DNA of 37,149 bases, taken from Acidithiobacillus concretivorus. GTDB taxonomy: Bacteria; Pseudomonadota; Gammaproteobacteria; Acidithiobacillales; Acidithiobacillaceae. A model generated the notes under the pieces. The model had not been told where the DNA came from. It saw only the letters and a list, made by a program, of their open reading frames with translations, and did not search any database. Position 1 is the first letter of the stretch. Each line of letters begins with the position of its first letter. The stretch spans positions 1 through 37,149 of the forward strand of contig NZ_JABELD010000069.1 in the NCBI RefSeq assembly GCF_018853445.1. Reading direction: 5' to 3'. A program made the translations under genes and the position numbers. Shown here piece by piece: positions 10,701 to 20,430 of the stretch.

Positions 10701-12200
10701 GTGCACAAACCACTACCCAAACCCGTTGCGGCCCTCTTGGCCCTAGGTGTTGCCAGCAGCCTGGCGGCCTGTAGCTTTGAACCCAAGCTACGGGTGCCGC
10801 CCGCGCCTTCCGACAAAATGGCTTATACGGCGGGCAAAAGTCCGGTAAAAACCATAGCGCCCGGCGGTATGGCCGGAGCAGCGCAGGAAATCCAGTATGG
10901 CACCGAGCTGCATGAACAATGGTGGAAACTGTTCCACTCCAAAGCCTTGGATACCCTCATCAGCGTGGGCCTGAAAAACAGTCCGACCATTGCGGCGGCC
11001 CAGGCCCAAATGCGGGAAGCCCAAGCCACAGCGCGCGCCAATGCCAGCATCTTTTACCCGCAAGTAACCGGTACCCTGCAGGCCAATCGCAGCAAAACTA
11101 CTGCCGCCACTTTTGGTGGTAGTAGGGGCATCCATTACGCATTGATCAACGGGTCGTTGGGGGTGTCCTATTACCCGGACGTTTTCGGCGTCAATAAACT
11201 GGTGTATCGCAACAGCGAAGAGCTGGTGAAATACCAACAGTGGCAGTTGGAAGCCGCAAAACTGACCCTTACCGGCAACATTGTCACCACCGCCATTGAT
11301 GAAGCGGCTGCCGCAGAACAAATCCAGGCTACCAGGGCCATCATTGCCCACGCAAAAAAGCTGCTTGAACTGACCGAAAACCAGTATAGCGCCGGCGCCA
11401 TCGACTACAGCACTGTCATGACCCAAAAAAGTCAGATGGCCAGTGAAGCCGCCACCCTGCCACCTTTGGAACAGCAGCTGGCCGTCTATCGGCATGAACT
11501 CGCCATTCTCGTTGGGGCATTTCCCGCAAATGCCAAACGCCAGAATTTTACGCTGACCGATCTGAAACTGCCGGAAAAACTGCCCGTCAGCTTACCGTCG
11601 CAGCTTCTCCAGCAAAGACCGGATATCCGCGCCGTGATGGCTCAGATGAAAGCGGCCAATGCCCAGATCGGAGAAGCCCGCGCGCAGTTTTATCCGACTG
11701 TGAAACTGACCGCTGCATTCGGTAATGCCGCCACTAATCCCAACATCTTTTTTGATCCTATCAGCAGCATCTGGAGCCTGGTGGGTTCCATGTCCCAGCC
11801 TTTGTTTGAAGGTGGCAAACTGGAAGCCCAGAAGGCCGAAGCCCATGCCGCCTATGATGTAATTTACGCCAACTACCGCAGCACCGTGCTCAATGCTTTT
11901 GATCAGGTGGCCAACGGGTTGCGGGCGGTGGAACATGATGCCCAAGCCCTCGCCGCCCAGCGCGAGGCGCTGTCCGCTTCCCGTGAAGCACTCAAACTGG
12001 CGCAGGCCAGTTATCGCGCCGGTGCCAGTGATTATCTGACCCTGCTGACGGCTGAAGTCCAGTACAACACTGCCAAAATTGCCGAAATCAAGGCTCAATC
12101 CCAGCGTTATCAGGATAGTGCCGCATTACTCGTGGCTTTGGGGGGTGGCTGGTGGAACAAGCCGGATCAGAAGTCAGCGACTACACCTAAACATTCTTAA
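10701..12200 (+). CDS. Outer-membrane efflux lipoprotein (NodT/OprM family) of RND pump
   Basis: Outer-membrane channel of a tripartite RND exporter. The N-terminus is a lipoprotein signal with lipobox LAAC, so Cys24 would be lipidated. Two outer-membrane-efflux (OEP) repeats follow, rich in long Ala/Gln helices (for example QAQMREAQATARANASIFYP and the later equivalent QIGEARAQFYPTVKL, the characteristic internal duplication). Length (499 residues) fits the family. The start is GTG at 10701 with GAGAGG nine bases upstream. It is the first gene of the operon, 42 bases before the adaptor. In most pump operons the channel gene is last, so this order is less common. Confidence 0.94.
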   Translation: MHKPLPKPVAALLALGVASSLAACSFEPKLRVPPAPSDKMAYTAGKSPVKTIAPGGMAGAAQEIQYGTELHEQWWKLFHSKALDTLISVGLKNSPTIAAAQAQMREAQATARANASIFYPQVTGTLQANRSKTTAATFGGSRGIHYALINGSLGVSYYPDVFGVNKLVYRNSEELVKYQQWQLEAAKLTLTGNIVTTAIDEAAAAEQIQATRAIIAHAKKLLELTENQYSAGAIDYSTVMTQKSQMASEAATLPPLEQQLAVYRHELAILVGAFPANAKRQNFTLTDLKLPEKLPVSLPSQLLQQRPDIRAVMAQMKAANAQIGEARAQFYPTVKLTAAFGNAATNPNIFFDPISSIWSLVGSMSQPLFEGGKLEAQKAEAHAAYDVIYANYRSTVLNAFDQVANGLRAVEHDAQALAAQREALSASREALKLAQASYRAGASDYLTLLTAEVQYNTAKIAEIKAQSQRYQDSAALLVALGGGWWNKPDQKSATTPKHS

Positions 12201-12242
12201 ACCTTTTTATTGATCGCAGCCATCCTCTGCGGAGACTGAAAT

Positions 12243-13328
12243 ATGAAAAAAGCATTTGTGATTGTCATTATTGGCCTGCTGATTGTTTTTGGCGGAATTT
12301 TTGGGTTTAAAGCCTTCGTCAACAGCAAAATCGCCGAAGCCATGGCGCACATGCCCAAACCGGTAGTCACCGTGAGCGCCGCAACAGCAGAAATTGCCCA
12401 CTGGCACCCGCAACTGCGCGCCGTAGCCTCGCTGGCGGCCGTTCAGGGTGTAGATGTTACCCCCCAGATTGCCGGCAATGTAACTGCCATTCATTTTCGC
12501 TCCGGTCAGTATGTACAGGCAGGGACGCCGCTGGTGCAAATTGATGATTCCACGCAATTGGCCCAACTCGCCAGTGATCAGGCACAACTGCGACTGGCTT
12601 CCAGCAATTTGCATCGTACCCAAGAATTAATCGCCACCAAGGCGGCCAGCCAGGCCCAGCTGGATTCAGCCCAGGCTACCTATCAGACGGATCAGGCTGC
12701 CATCAAGGATATTCAGGCGACGCTGAACAAACTGACCATTCGCGCACCCTTCAGTGGTTATCTCGGCATCCGCCAGGTGAATGTGGGTCAGTATCTGACT
12801 CCCGGCACCAAAATAGTGGACCTGCAGTCCTGGAGCCCGCTCTATGCCAACTTCACCCTGCCGCAAAGTGACCTCCAGAATATTCAGGCCGGGACTCCGG
12901 TACAGATCCAAACCGATGCCCTGCCCGGACAAACCTTTTCTGGAAAAGTGACGGCTCTGGGTTCTGCCGTCAACAGCACTACCCGGCAGATAGAAGTACA
13001 AGCCACCATTGACAACCCCAAAAATCAGCTCCGGCCAGGACTGTTCGGGGAGTTGACGGTGGTGCGCGATACCACGGAAAAGGTCCTGGTCATTCCAGTA
13101 TCTGCCATTTCCTACAACACGTATGGTGATTATGTTTATATCATCCATCAGGAAAAAAAGGATGGTAAAACTCAGGAAACCGCCATGCAACAGGTCATCA
13201 AACCCGGTAAGCAACGCGACGGCATGGTGGAAATACTCTCAGGATTGAAGCAAGGCGACAGAATCGTCACCGCCGGTCAGGTCAAACTGGTCAATGGCAG
13301 CCTTGTTACCATCAGTCACGACGCGTAA
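12243..13328 (+). CDS. RND efflux periplasmic adaptor (membrane fusion protein)
   Basis: Adaptor linking the inner-membrane pump to the outer-membrane channel. The 361 residues comprise an N-terminal membrane anchor (about 4-24) without a lipobox and a split lipoyl/biotinyl-like half motif (VTPQIAGNVTAIHFRSGQYV ... IRAPFSGYLGIRQVNVGQYL). An alpha-helical hairpin (about 98-158), a beta-barrel and a C-terminal membrane-proximal domain follow. The style resembles MexH-like adaptors. GGAG lies eight bases before the ATG. The gene ends nine bases before the pump. Substrate cannot be read from sequence. Confidence 0.94.
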   Translation: MKKAFVIVIIGLLIVFGGIFGFKAFVNSKIAEAMAHMPKPVVTVSAATAEIAHWHPQLRAVASLAAVQGVDVTPQIAGNVTAIHFRSGQYVQAGTPLVQIDDSTQLAQLASDQAQLRLASSNLHRTQELIATKAASQAQLDSAQATYQTDQAAIKDIQATLNKLTIRAPFSGYLGIRQVNVGQYLTPGTKIVDLQSWSPLYANFTLPQSDLQNIQAGTPVQIQTDALPGQTFSGKVTALGSAVNSTTRQIEVQATIDNPKNQLRPGLFGELTVVRDTTEKVLVIPVSAISYNTYGDYVYIIHQEKKDGKTQETAMQQVIKPGKQRDGMVEILSGLKQGDRIVTAGQVKLVNGSLVTISHDA

Positions 13329-13337
13329 GGCTAGCTC

Positions 13338-16300
13338 ATGAAATTTACGGATATTTTTGTTCGTCGCCCGGTACTCGCTACGGCGTTGAGTCTGGTGATT
13401 TTCCTGCTGGGTCTCCATGCCTACACCATGATGACCGTCCGGGAATATCCGGCCCTGGTCAATACGGTGGTGACAGTCACCACGGCTTACCCCGGTGCCA
13501 GTCCCAGTACTGTGCAGGGCTTTATTACCGCACGTCTTGAAAAGGTCATCGCCAGCGCCCCGGACATCAACTACATGACCTCCAACAGTGCGGAGGGGTC
13601 CTCCACCATTACGGTGTACATGAAGCTGAATTACAGTCCCAGCGCCGCAGTGGCCAACATTCAATCCAAAGTCCAGCAGGTGACTGATCAGTTACCCACG
13701 GGTAGCCAGTTACCCGTGATCAACGTCACAGTGGGCGACACAACAGATTTGATGTATATCGCTTTTTACGGAAATCAGCTCAGTCAGCAACAAATTACTG
13801 ATTATTTGCTGCGCGTGGCGCAACCGCGTTTGGCCTCAGTACATGGTGTCGGTGAAGCCCAGATTTTGCCTCCTGGTGCCGGCAATGGGAATACCTATGC
13901 CATGCGCGTCTGGCTGAACCCGCAGAAAATGGCCGCACTCAATGTGACTGCTGCCCAGGTTTCCCAAGCGCTGACAGCCAATGATTTCATCTCGGCCGTG
14001 GGGCGGACCCGGGGTAAAACTGTACAAAACACCATTGTGGCTACTACCAGTCTGCACAATGTCAGTGAATTCCGTGATCTGGTCATCAAGCAGTCGGGTA
14101 ACACTCTGATTCGCCTGAAAGATGTCGCCCATGTTGAACTCGGTGCCCAGAATTATGATTCCCAGGCCTTTTTTAATGGTAAATCGGCAGCGTTCATCGG
14201 CATTCAGGAATCTCCCTCAGCCAATTCTCTGGACGTAGCCGCAGGCGTCAAAACCGCTCTGGCGAAACTCAAAAAAAGTCTGCCGCCGGGTATGCACGAA
14301 GAAATTCCTTATGATGCCAGTGCATTTATCAAGGCTTCCATTGACGAAGTATTGATGACCATTGGTATCACCCTGGCGGTGGTCGTGCTGGTTATCTTCC
14401 TCTTCCTCGGCTCATTCCGGGCAGTGGTTATTCCGGCAGTGGCTATTCCTCTGTCCATTGTTGGCGCAGGCCTGATCATGTGGTCCATGGGCTTCACCAT
14501 CAATCTGCTGACCCTGCTGGCAGTGGTTCTGGCCATTGGGCTGGTGGTGGATGACGCCATTATCGTTGTAGAAAACGTGCATCGGCATATTGATGAAGGC
14601 AAGAGCCCTTTTGATGCCGCCTTGCTGACCGGACGCGAACTGGGTGGTCCGATTATCGTCATGTCCACCACCTTGATTGCGGTGTTTGCACCGATTGGCT
14701 TTATGGGTGGGCTCACCGGCAGTCTGTTTGGAGAATTTGCCTTTACCCTGGTGGCAGCGGTGCTGATTTCCATGATTGTGGCTTTGACGCTGTCGCCCAT
14801 GCTCTCCAGCAAGGTCTTGAAGCCCACCAAGGAACATGGCTTTGAGCACTTCATCGATCAGCGCTTTGTCGGTTTAAGAGGTTTTTATGACCGAGTTCTG
14901 CATGGTGTCCTGAATTTTGTGCCCGTAGTCATGCTTTTTGCCATTGTCGTATTCGGCAGTATTTATTTCCTGTTCTCCACTTCCAAATCGGAACTGGCGC
15001 CACAGGAAGATCAGGGCATCATTTTCAATGCTGGTACTGGTGGTCCGACTATCACCCCGGACCGACTGGCGCATTATGGCAAGCAGATTTTGAAGGTTTT
15101 CAATAACTATCCGGAAAAAAAGGCGACTTTCATGGTCACTGGAATTTCTGTCGGTAGTGGTGGTGGAACCAACAGCCTTTTTGCAGGTATGCGTTTGACC
15201 AACTGGGCTGATCGTTCCGTTACGGCCATGCAGATTCAGCCCAAATTGCAGCAGCAATTGCAAAGCGTTCCTGGGCTGCAGGTGGCCTCTTTCTTGCCGC
15301 CACCATTACCCGGATCTGCGGGCGGCCTGCCAGTACAATTTGTTCTGCAGAGCCCCGGCAGCTACGATAAAATGGATCAGGTAGCGGATCAGGTCATTGC
15401 CAAGGCCTACCAAAGCGGAATGTTCTTTTATGTAACCAAGGACTTGCGTATTGACAATCCGGAACTGGTGCTGAAAATCCATCGCAATATCGCCGCCAAT
15501 CTGGGTTTGACCATGGCGGAAATTGCCCAGGATCTGCAACCTTTGCTGGGCGGCAACTATGTCAACCGCTTTGATATGCAGGGACGCAGCTACAAGGTTA
15601 TTCCCCAGGTGCCGGACAAGTTCCGCACGGACCCGGAGGCCCTTAAGGACTACTATATTGCCACGGCGACGGGGCAAATGGTGCCCCTGTCAACGGTCGT
15701 ATCCATCGAAACCAAGGTTGAACCCCAGTTCCTGCCGCAATTTCAGCAGCTCAACTCGGTCACCATTCAGGCGGTTCCCAAGCCGGGGGTGACCATGGGG
15801 CAATCCCTGAATTTCTTCCGGACCACCGCCGACAAAATCATGCCCAAAGACTTTTCGGTCAACTACGCCAGCCAGTCGCGCGAGTACATGCAGGAAAGTG
15901 GTGGATTGTTGACCACTTTTGCGCTCGCTATCATCCTGATTTACCTGCTGTTGGCGGCTCAGTTTGAAAGTTTCCGGGACCCCTTGATTGTGCTGATTAC
16001 CGTGCCCATGTCCATTAGTGGTGCGCTGATATTTGTCAGCCTGGGGTTGGCCTCCATCAATATCTACACGGAGGTGGGCCTGATCACTCTGATCGGTTTG
16101 ATTGCCAAGCAGGGTATTCTGATTGTGCAGTTTGCCAATGAAATTCAGCGTCACGAAGGATTGGGCAAACGCGCCGCCGTAGAAAAGGCGTCGAGTATTC
16201 GTTTGCGCCCGATTCTGATGACCACCGGAGCCATGGTACTCGGGGTTCTCCCCCTGCTCCTCATGAACGGACCTGGCGCCGTCAGTCGTTTCCAGATGGG

Positions 16301-16424
16301 TCTGGTCATTTTCACCGGTTTGGGCATTGGCGCGCTGTTTTCACTGTTCGTGGTACCCGCCATGTATATGGTGCTGGCCAAGGATTTGCGTGGAAGCGAG
16401 GAACCAGCCGAGTCGGTTTCCTGA
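13338..16424 (+). CDS. RND multidrug efflux pump, inner-membrane permease (HAE1/AcrB family)
   Basis: Proton-driven exporter of hydrophobic or amphiphilic compounds. The 1028 residues start FTDIFVRRPVLATALSLVIF, the typical first membrane helix. Two large periplasmic domains and twelve predicted membrane segments in two halves follow. The proton-relay residues are present: Asp405-Asp406 in GLVVDDAIIVVENVH and Lys924 in IGLIAKQGILIVQF. This, with the FVRRPV start, places it in the hydrophobe/amphiphile (HAE1) group rather than the heavy-metal group, and it looks closest to MexI-like pumps. Family is certain; substrate is unknown. It is the last gene of the operon, and a large palindrome follows after 36 bases. 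Confidence 0.96.
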   Translation: MKFTDIFVRRPVLATALSLVIFLLGLHAYTMMTVREYPALVNTVVTVTTAYPGASPSTVQGFITARLEKVIASAPDINYMTSNSAEGSSTITVYMKLNYSPSAAVANIQSKVQQVTDQLPTGSQLPVINVTVGDTTDLMYIAFYGNQLSQQQITDYLLRVAQPRLASVHGVGEAQILPPGAGNGNTYAMRVWLNPQKMAALNVTAAQVSQALTANDFISAVGRTRGKTVQNTIVATTSLHNVSEFRDLVIKQSGNTLIRLKDVAHVELGAQNYDSQAFFNGKSAAFIGIQESPSANSLDVAAGVKTALAKLKKSLPPGMHEEIPYDASAFIKASIDEVLMTIGITLAVVVLVIFLFLGSFRAVVIPAVAIPLSIVGAGLIMWSMGFTINLLTLLAVVLAIGLVVDDAIIVVENVHRHIDEGKSPFDAALLTGRELGGPIIVMSTTLIAVFAPIGFMGGLTGSLFGEFAFTLVAAVLISMIVALTLSPMLSSKVLKPTKEHGFEHFIDQRFVGLRGFYDRVLHGVLNFVPVVMLFAIVVFGSIYFLFSTSKSELAPQEDQGIIFNAGTGGPTITPDRLAHYGKQILKVFNNYPEKKATFMVTGISVGSGGGTNSLFAGMRLTNWADRSVTAMQIQPKLQQQLQSVPGLQVASFLPPPLPGSAGGLPVQFVLQSPGSYDKMDQVADQVIAKAYQSGMFFYVTKDLRIDNPELVLKIHRNIAANLGLTMAEIAQDLQPLLGGNYVNRFDMQGRSYKVIPQVPDKFRTDPEALKDYYIATATGQMVPLSTVVSIETKVEPQFLPQFQQLNSVTIQAVPKPGVTMGQSLNFFRTTADKIMPKDFSVNYASQSREYMQESGGLLTTFALAIILIYLLLAAQFESFRDPLIVLITVPMSISGALIFVSLGLASINIYTEVGLITLIGLIAKQGILIVQFANEIQRHEGLGKRAAVEKASSIRLRPILMTTGAMVLGVLPLLLMNGPGAVSRFQMGLVIFTGLGIGALFSLFVVPAMYMVLAKDLRGSEEPAESVS

Positions 16425-16460
16425 TCCGGTCTCACTGGCTGATCAGGTCAGGCTTTTGAT

Positions 16461-16658
16461 CCTGAAAACGGTGGGTGGCTGGGAAGCTTTGCAGCGACTT
16501 TGTCCCGCGCCGTTGTTGTTCTTGGTGAAATCCTGCGCCCGTCAGGAGAGCTGTTTGAGCCCATAGGGCGAGTTCTCTCCTGACAGCAGGATGAACCTTA
16601 GAACAACAGGCAAGGGACGTTGGAGCAAAAAGCTTCCCAGCCACCCGCCGTTTTCAGG
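16461..16658. repeat. 198-bp near-perfect palindrome (MITE-like or long hairpin)
   Basis: The outer arms 16461-16490 and 16629-16658 are complementary over 30 bp with one T/G difference, which would still pair as G-U in RNA. Further in, TGTTGTTCT (16514-16522) matches 16600-16608, ATCCTGC (16530-16536) matches 16586-16592, and GTCAGGAGAG (16541-16550) matches 16575-16584. A small GCCC-ATA-GGGC hairpin sits at the centre (16559-16569). The spacing stays nearly in register, so one arm folds on the other along almost the whole length. It has no credible coding frame and no T-tract, so it is not a simple terminator. The symmetry suggests a non-autonomous mobile element (MITE) or an element giving a very stable RNA hairpin. 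I saw no certain target-site duplication; GGTCAG occurs near both ends (16446 and 16660) but not adjacent to the left arm. Confidence 0.85.
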
Positions 16659-16679
16659 GGGTCAGTATCCGGTTTTCAC

Positions 16680-16708
16680 TTGACAAAAAATCGAGGGAAC
16701 AGAAGAAT
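16680..16708 (+). promoter_or_regulatory. Promoter for folD-ppk operon
   Basis: Perfect TTGACA at 16680-16685, 17-base spacer, and AAGAAT (four of six consensus positions) at 16703-16708. It starts 22 bases after the large palindrome and about 100 bases before the folD ATG, leaving a leader of roughly 95 bases in which I see no obvious riboswitch. Confidence 0.6.
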
Positions 16709-16811
16709 GCTGGGATATTAGAGTATTTAAAACGACGCAGATCATTCATAAGGTTGATTTCATGATAAAGAGGGTTTCCCCAGGCCGTTCAGCTTCAGCG
16801 CAGGGGAAGCA

Positions 16812-17678
16812 ATGACTGCGCAACGTATTGATGGCAAAGCTATTGCCAAAAAACTGCAGGCAGAAACTGCCGAAAAAAGTAGGACGTTTCTCAAAAACCA
16901 TGGTCGGGCTCCAGGCCTGGCAGTGGTTCTGGTAGGTAATAATCCGGCCTCCGAAGTGTATGTCCAGAAAAAACGCGACACCTGCAAAAGCGTGGGTATC
17001 CATTCTCTGGCGGTAAATCTCCCGGCCACAAGCAGTCCTGAACAACTACTCCAGAAAATAGCCGAGTTAAATGCTGATGACAGCATTGATGGCATTCTCG
17101 TGCAATTACCCCTCCCCCCTCAGTTTGATCCTGAAGTCATCATTGAAGCCATAGCCGTCCAGAAAGATGTGGATGGCTTTCATCCCTATAACGTCGGACG
17201 CCTCGTCCTCCGCGCGCCTTTGCTGCGTTCCTGCACACCAGCCGGTATCATGACCCTGCTTGATGAAATTGACCTGGATGTTCGCGGCAAGGAGACGGTG
17301 ATTGTTGGTGCCTCCAATATTGTCGGACGACCCATGGCTATGGAGCTTTTACTGGCAGGGGCCACCGTCACAGTTTGTCATCGCTTTACCCGCAACCTTC
17401 AAGCCCATGTGGAGCGCGCAGAACTTCTGATTGCTGCCGCTGGCAAGCCGGGTTTGATTCCCGGTCAGTGGGTCCGCGACGGCGCTGTGGTCATTGATGT
17501 TGGTATCAATCGTTTGCCGGATGGACGCCTGACCGGCGATGTAGACTTTGCCGAAGCCGAAAAAAGAGCAGCCTGGATTACTCCGGTTCCTGGCGGAGTC
17601 GGGCCCATGACCGTGGCCACGCTCCTACAAAACACCGTGACTGCCGCCGAGCAAAGAGTGCAGCAACGTCATGACTGA
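16812..17678 (+). CDS. folD: Bifunctional methylene-THF dehydrogenase / methenyl-THF cyclohydrolase
   Basis: Interconverts 5,10-methylene- and 10-formyl-tetrahydrofolate with NADP, supplying one-carbon units for purines and formyl-Met. The 288-residue protein has catalytic Tyr50 and Lys54 (YVQKK), Gln98 (VQLPLPP), Asp121 (KDVDGFHP) and the NADP-binding [10 protein letters not shown] near 166-175. It also has the C-terminal [15 protein letters not shown]. These positions coincide with those of the E. coli enzyme. AGGGGAAGC precedes the ATG. Its last eight bases overlap ppk, so the two are cotranscribed. Confidence 0.97.
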   Translation: MTAQRIDGKAIAKKLQAETAEKSRTFLKNHGRAPGLAVVLVGNNPASEVYVQKKRDTCKSVGIHSLAVNLPATSSPEQLLQKIAELNADDSIDGILVQLPLPPQFDPEVIIEAIAVQKDVDGFHPYNVGRLVLRAPLLRSCTPAGIMTLLDEIDLDVRGKETVIVGASNIVGRPMAMELLLAGATVTVCHRFTRNLQAHVERAELLIAAAGKPGLIPGQWVRDGAVVIDVGINRLPDGRLTGDVDFAEAEKRAAWITPVPGGVGPMTVATLLQNTVTAAEQRVQQRHD

Positions 17679-19776
17679 AAACGAGCCGTCAGAATCCTCT
17701 GAAAATCCGGCATCTCTGGATAATGCAGATCTCTATTTCAATCGTGATCTGAGTATTCTCGCCTTTAACCAACGCGTACTGGCACTGGCCGATGATCCAC
17801 GCGTCCCGTTACTGGAGCGCTTACGCTTTCTGACCATTGTTTCCAGTAATCTCGATGAGTTTTTTGAAGTACGCATGGCCGGATTACTGCAAAGGCGCAA
17901 ATTCGGTGCCGGACCCTTGGGCCCTGACATGCTGGGTCCGGATCGGGAAATTGCAGCCGTTGCACAAATGGCCCATGAAATCATCCAGGAACAGTACCTC
18001 TGCCTGAACCAACGTCTGCTCCCGGCCCTGGCCAAAGAAGGCATTAGGCTGCTGCGGCGCAAGGAATGGCGAGCCGCACAAAAGCGCTGGATCAGCAATT
18101 ATTTTCAGACCGAAGTCATGCCCTTGTTGACCCCTCTCAGCCTGGACCCGGCGCATCCCTTTCCTAAAGTGCAAAACAAGGGTCTGAATTTTGCCATTGT
18201 TCTGGAAGGACAGGATGCTTACGGACGGCGCAGCCCCATTGCCATCGTCCAGGCCCCCAGGATTCTTCCCCGAATCATCCAGATCCCTCCCCATCTGGCG
18301 GGTCCCAGCGATTTCGTTTTTCTTTCCTCCGTCATTCACGAACACGTCACTGCACTGTTTCCCGGCCTGAAAATTCTCGGTTTTTACCAGTTCAGGGTCA
18401 CCCGTAACAGCGAACTGTTTGTGGATGAGGAAGAAGTGGATAACCTTCTGGACGCACTGGTGGACGAATTGCCCATGCGTCCTTTCGGGGAAGCTGTACG
18501 CCTGGAAGTCGCCAACAATTGCCCCCGCGAAGTCGTCGATTATCTGCTCAAACATTTTGAACTGGCCGATGACAATCTCTATTCACTGGCCGGACCGGTG
18601 AACTTGTCCAGACTGGCGGCCATTATTGACATGGTGCCGCGCCAGGACCTGCTTTTTCCGCCTTTCGTACCGGGGCTACCCAGCGTCTGCTCCCGGCCGG
18701 AAAATATTTTTGTGCGCCTGCGTGAAGCACCAATTCTGCTGCATCATCCCTACCAGAGCTTTAATCCGGTGCTCGATTTTCTGCGTCAGGCGGCGAGTGA
18801 TCCCCAGGTTATTGGTATCAAACAGACCCTGTATCGCACCACTCCTGACTCGCCTCTGATTGATGCCCTGATTGAAGCAGCTCTGGCTGGTAAGCAGGTC
18901 ACTGCCGTGGTGGAACTCAAGGCACGCTTTGATGAAGCCAACAACATCCGTATGGCCGAGCGTCTGGAAGAAGTGGGTGTACAGGTCGTGTACGGGGTCG
19001 TCAACCACAAAGTCCATGCCAAAATGATTCTGGTATTGCGTCGTGAGGAAGAAGGTATCCGCCTTTATGGTCATCTCGGCACAGGTAACTACCACCCCCG
19101 CAACGCCAGGATTTATACCGACTTGAGCCTGTTGACCGCCGATTCTGACATTACGGCCGACATGAACGACTTGTTCATGCACATCACCGGCATGGGCAAG
19201 GTGCCGCAATTGCGGCGCCTGCTGCAAAGTCCCTTCACCCTGTTTAACAGCGTCATGCAAGCCATTGAAGCAGAAACCCGCAGGGGTAGCGAAGGACGTA
19301 TTCTGGCACGGGTAAACGCGCTGGTAGAGCCGGAGTTGATTCGTGCCCTGTACCGGGCCTCCCAGGCGGGTGTCGCAATTGATCTGGTAGTGCGCGGTGC
19401 CTGCGCCCTGCGTCCCGGCATCCCTGGCGTTTCCGAGCATATTCGGGTGCGCTCCATTGTCGGTCGTTTTCTGGAACACAGTCGGGTTTATTATTTTGGC
19501 AATGGACGACATCCCAAGCTGTGGATTTCCAGCGCGGACTGGATGGGTCGCAACCTGTTTAGACGCCTGGAGGTGGCCGTTCCCATACTGGACCCGGACC
19601 TGCGCGCTCGAGTTCTCGAGGAAACCTTGCAACTTTATCTGCAAGATGACTGCAATGCCTGGCTCATGAAAGCGGACGGCAGCTATGAACATTTGCGCCG
19701 AAACCCGGAAGATGACTGTCAATCCGCCCAGGAAATCCTGCTGCGGCATTATGATCGCAGCAGTCATCATGGCTAA
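17671..19776 (+). CDS. ppk: Polyphosphate kinase 1
   Basis: Reversibly polymerises the gamma-phosphate of ATP into inorganic polyphosphate, relevant to phosphate storage, metal tolerance and stress. The 701 residues show the PPK1 N-terminal domain ([16 protein letters not shown]), then two phospholipase-D-like halves. The autophosphorylated His is His449 in VNHKVHAKM, and the second conserved His is His603 in [26 protein letters not shown] and [13 protein letters not shown] are also conserved. Start ATGACTG overlaps the folD end by eight bases. A ParA-like gene follows after 15 bases. Confidence 0.97.
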   Translation: MTENEPSESSENPASLDNADLYFNRDLSILAFNQRVLALADDPRVPLLERLRFLTIVSSNLDEFFEVRMAGLLQRRKFGAGPLGPDMLGPDREIAAVAQMAHEIIQEQYLCLNQRLLPALAKEGIRLLRRKEWRAAQKRWISNYFQTEVMPLLTPLSLDPAHPFPKVQNKGLNFAIVLEGQDAYGRRSPIAIVQAPRILPRIIQIPPHLAGPSDFVFLSSVIHEHVTALFPGLKILGFYQFRVTRNSELFVDEEEVDNLLDALVDELPMRPFGEAVRLEVANNCPREVVDYLLKHFELADDNLYSLAGPVNLSRLAAIIDMVPRQDLLFPPFVPGLPSVCSRPENIFVRLREAPILLHHPYQSFNPVLDFLRQAASDPQVIGIKQTLYRTTPDSPLIDALIEAALAGKQVTAVVELKARFDEANNIRMAERLEEVGVQVVYGVVNHKVHAKMILVLRREEEGIRLYGHLGTGNYHPRNARIYTDLSLLTADSDITADMNDLFMHITGMGKVPQLRRLLQSPFTLFNSVMQAIEAETRRGSEGRILARVNALVEPELIRALYRASQAGVAIDLVVRGACALRPGIPGVSEHIRVRSIVGRFLEHSRVYYFGNGRHPKLWISSADWMGRNLFRRLEVAVPILDPDLRARVLEETLQLYLQDDCNAWLMKADGSYEHLRRNPEDDCQSAQEILLRHYDRSSHHG

Positions 19777-19791
19777 AAAAGAAAGCTAGGC

Positions 19792-20430
19792 ATGCTCAGA
19801 ACACTGGTCCTCAACAGCAAGGGTGGTGCGGGCAAAACCACTGTGGCGACCAATCTGGCCAGCCTTCTGGCGCTGCGCGGGACGGTTCTCCTTGCCGATC
19901 TGGACCCCCAGCAATCGTCGTCCCATTGGGTCAAACGCCGCTCGCCAATGCTTCCCAAGCTGAATGTGGTGGAAGATGCCGAACGCGACTTCCGTGATTA
20001 CCCTGCCAGTGACTATGTGGTCATGGACGCCCCTGCCGGCCTTAAAAAAAAGCGCCTTGAAGATATGCTCGGTGAGGTAGAGGTTCTGCTAGTCCCCATC
20101 GGCCCCTCCCTTTTTGATCTGGATGCCAGCCAGCTATTTCTGCAAAAACTGGAAGAGATCAAGCGGTACCGTAAAGGTAAAGTGCGGATGGGCGTGATTG
20201 CTAATCGGGTGAATGCGCGTACCCGGGGTGCCCAGCATCTGCAAAGTGTCCTGAGCGAATGGAATCTGCCCGTGGTAGCGACCTTGCGGGATAGCCAGAT
20301 TTACGTCCGTGCCGCTCAATGTGGTGCCGGAATTGCCGACATGCGTGCTGCAGAAAATCGCAATGAACTGCCGCAATGGGTACGCATACTGAATTTTGTC
20401 ATGGAGGATGGTGGTGGAAGAGGAGCTTAA
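19792..20430 (+). CDS. ParA/MinD-family ATPase in polyphosphate operon
   Basis: ParA-type P-loop ATPases dimerise on DNA or membrane in an ATP-dependent way and position plasmids, chromosomes or organelles. The 212 residues have the deviant Walker A KGGAGKTT with signature Lys10 and catalytic Lys15, switch I-like DLDPQQSSSHW, and Walker B YVVMDAPAG. There is no N-terminal DNA-binding domain, so it is a small orphan type (like those that move protein cargos). There is no parB or parS candidate nearby. Instead it lies between ppk (15 bases before) and a CYTH-CHAD gene (17-base overlap). A role in positioning polyphosphate granules is my inference; a generic cargo-partition ATPase is the safe statement. 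Confidence 0.9.
   Translation: MLRTLVLNSKGGAGKTTVATNLASLLALRGTVLLADLDPQQSSSHWVKRRSPMLPKLNVVEDAERDFRDYPASDYVVMDAPAGLKKKRLEDMLGEVEVLLVPIGPSLFDLDASQLFLQKLEEIKRYRKGKVRMGVIANRVNARTRGAQHLQSVLSEWNLPVVATLRDSQIYVRAAQCGAGIADMRAAENRNELPQWVRILNFVMEDGGGRGA

Noticed and set aside
10788-11495. 235-codon minus-strand frame within the outer-membrane efflux gene
   Set aside because: Shadow of the OEP-domain gene; composition lacks real protein features.
16432-16644. 70-codon minus-strand frame within the large palindrome
   Set aside because: It exists only because of the inverted repeat; no family resemblance or ribosome-binding site.
16461-16658. The palindrome as an intrinsic terminator of the RND operon
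   Set aside because: No T-tract follows the right arm and the stem is far too long; it may still stop or stabilise RNA, but not as a standard terminator.
18676-19770. 364-codon open frame on the minus strand antisense to ppk
   Set aside because: It lies wholly inside the well-supported ppk gene, has no recognisable domain and is explained by the codon bias of ppk; no ribosome-binding site or promoter.
19792-20430. ParA-like gene as sign of an integrated plasmid or chromosomal partition locus
   Set aside because: No ParB gene, parS-like palindromes or replication genes nearby; it is embedded in a metabolic operon.
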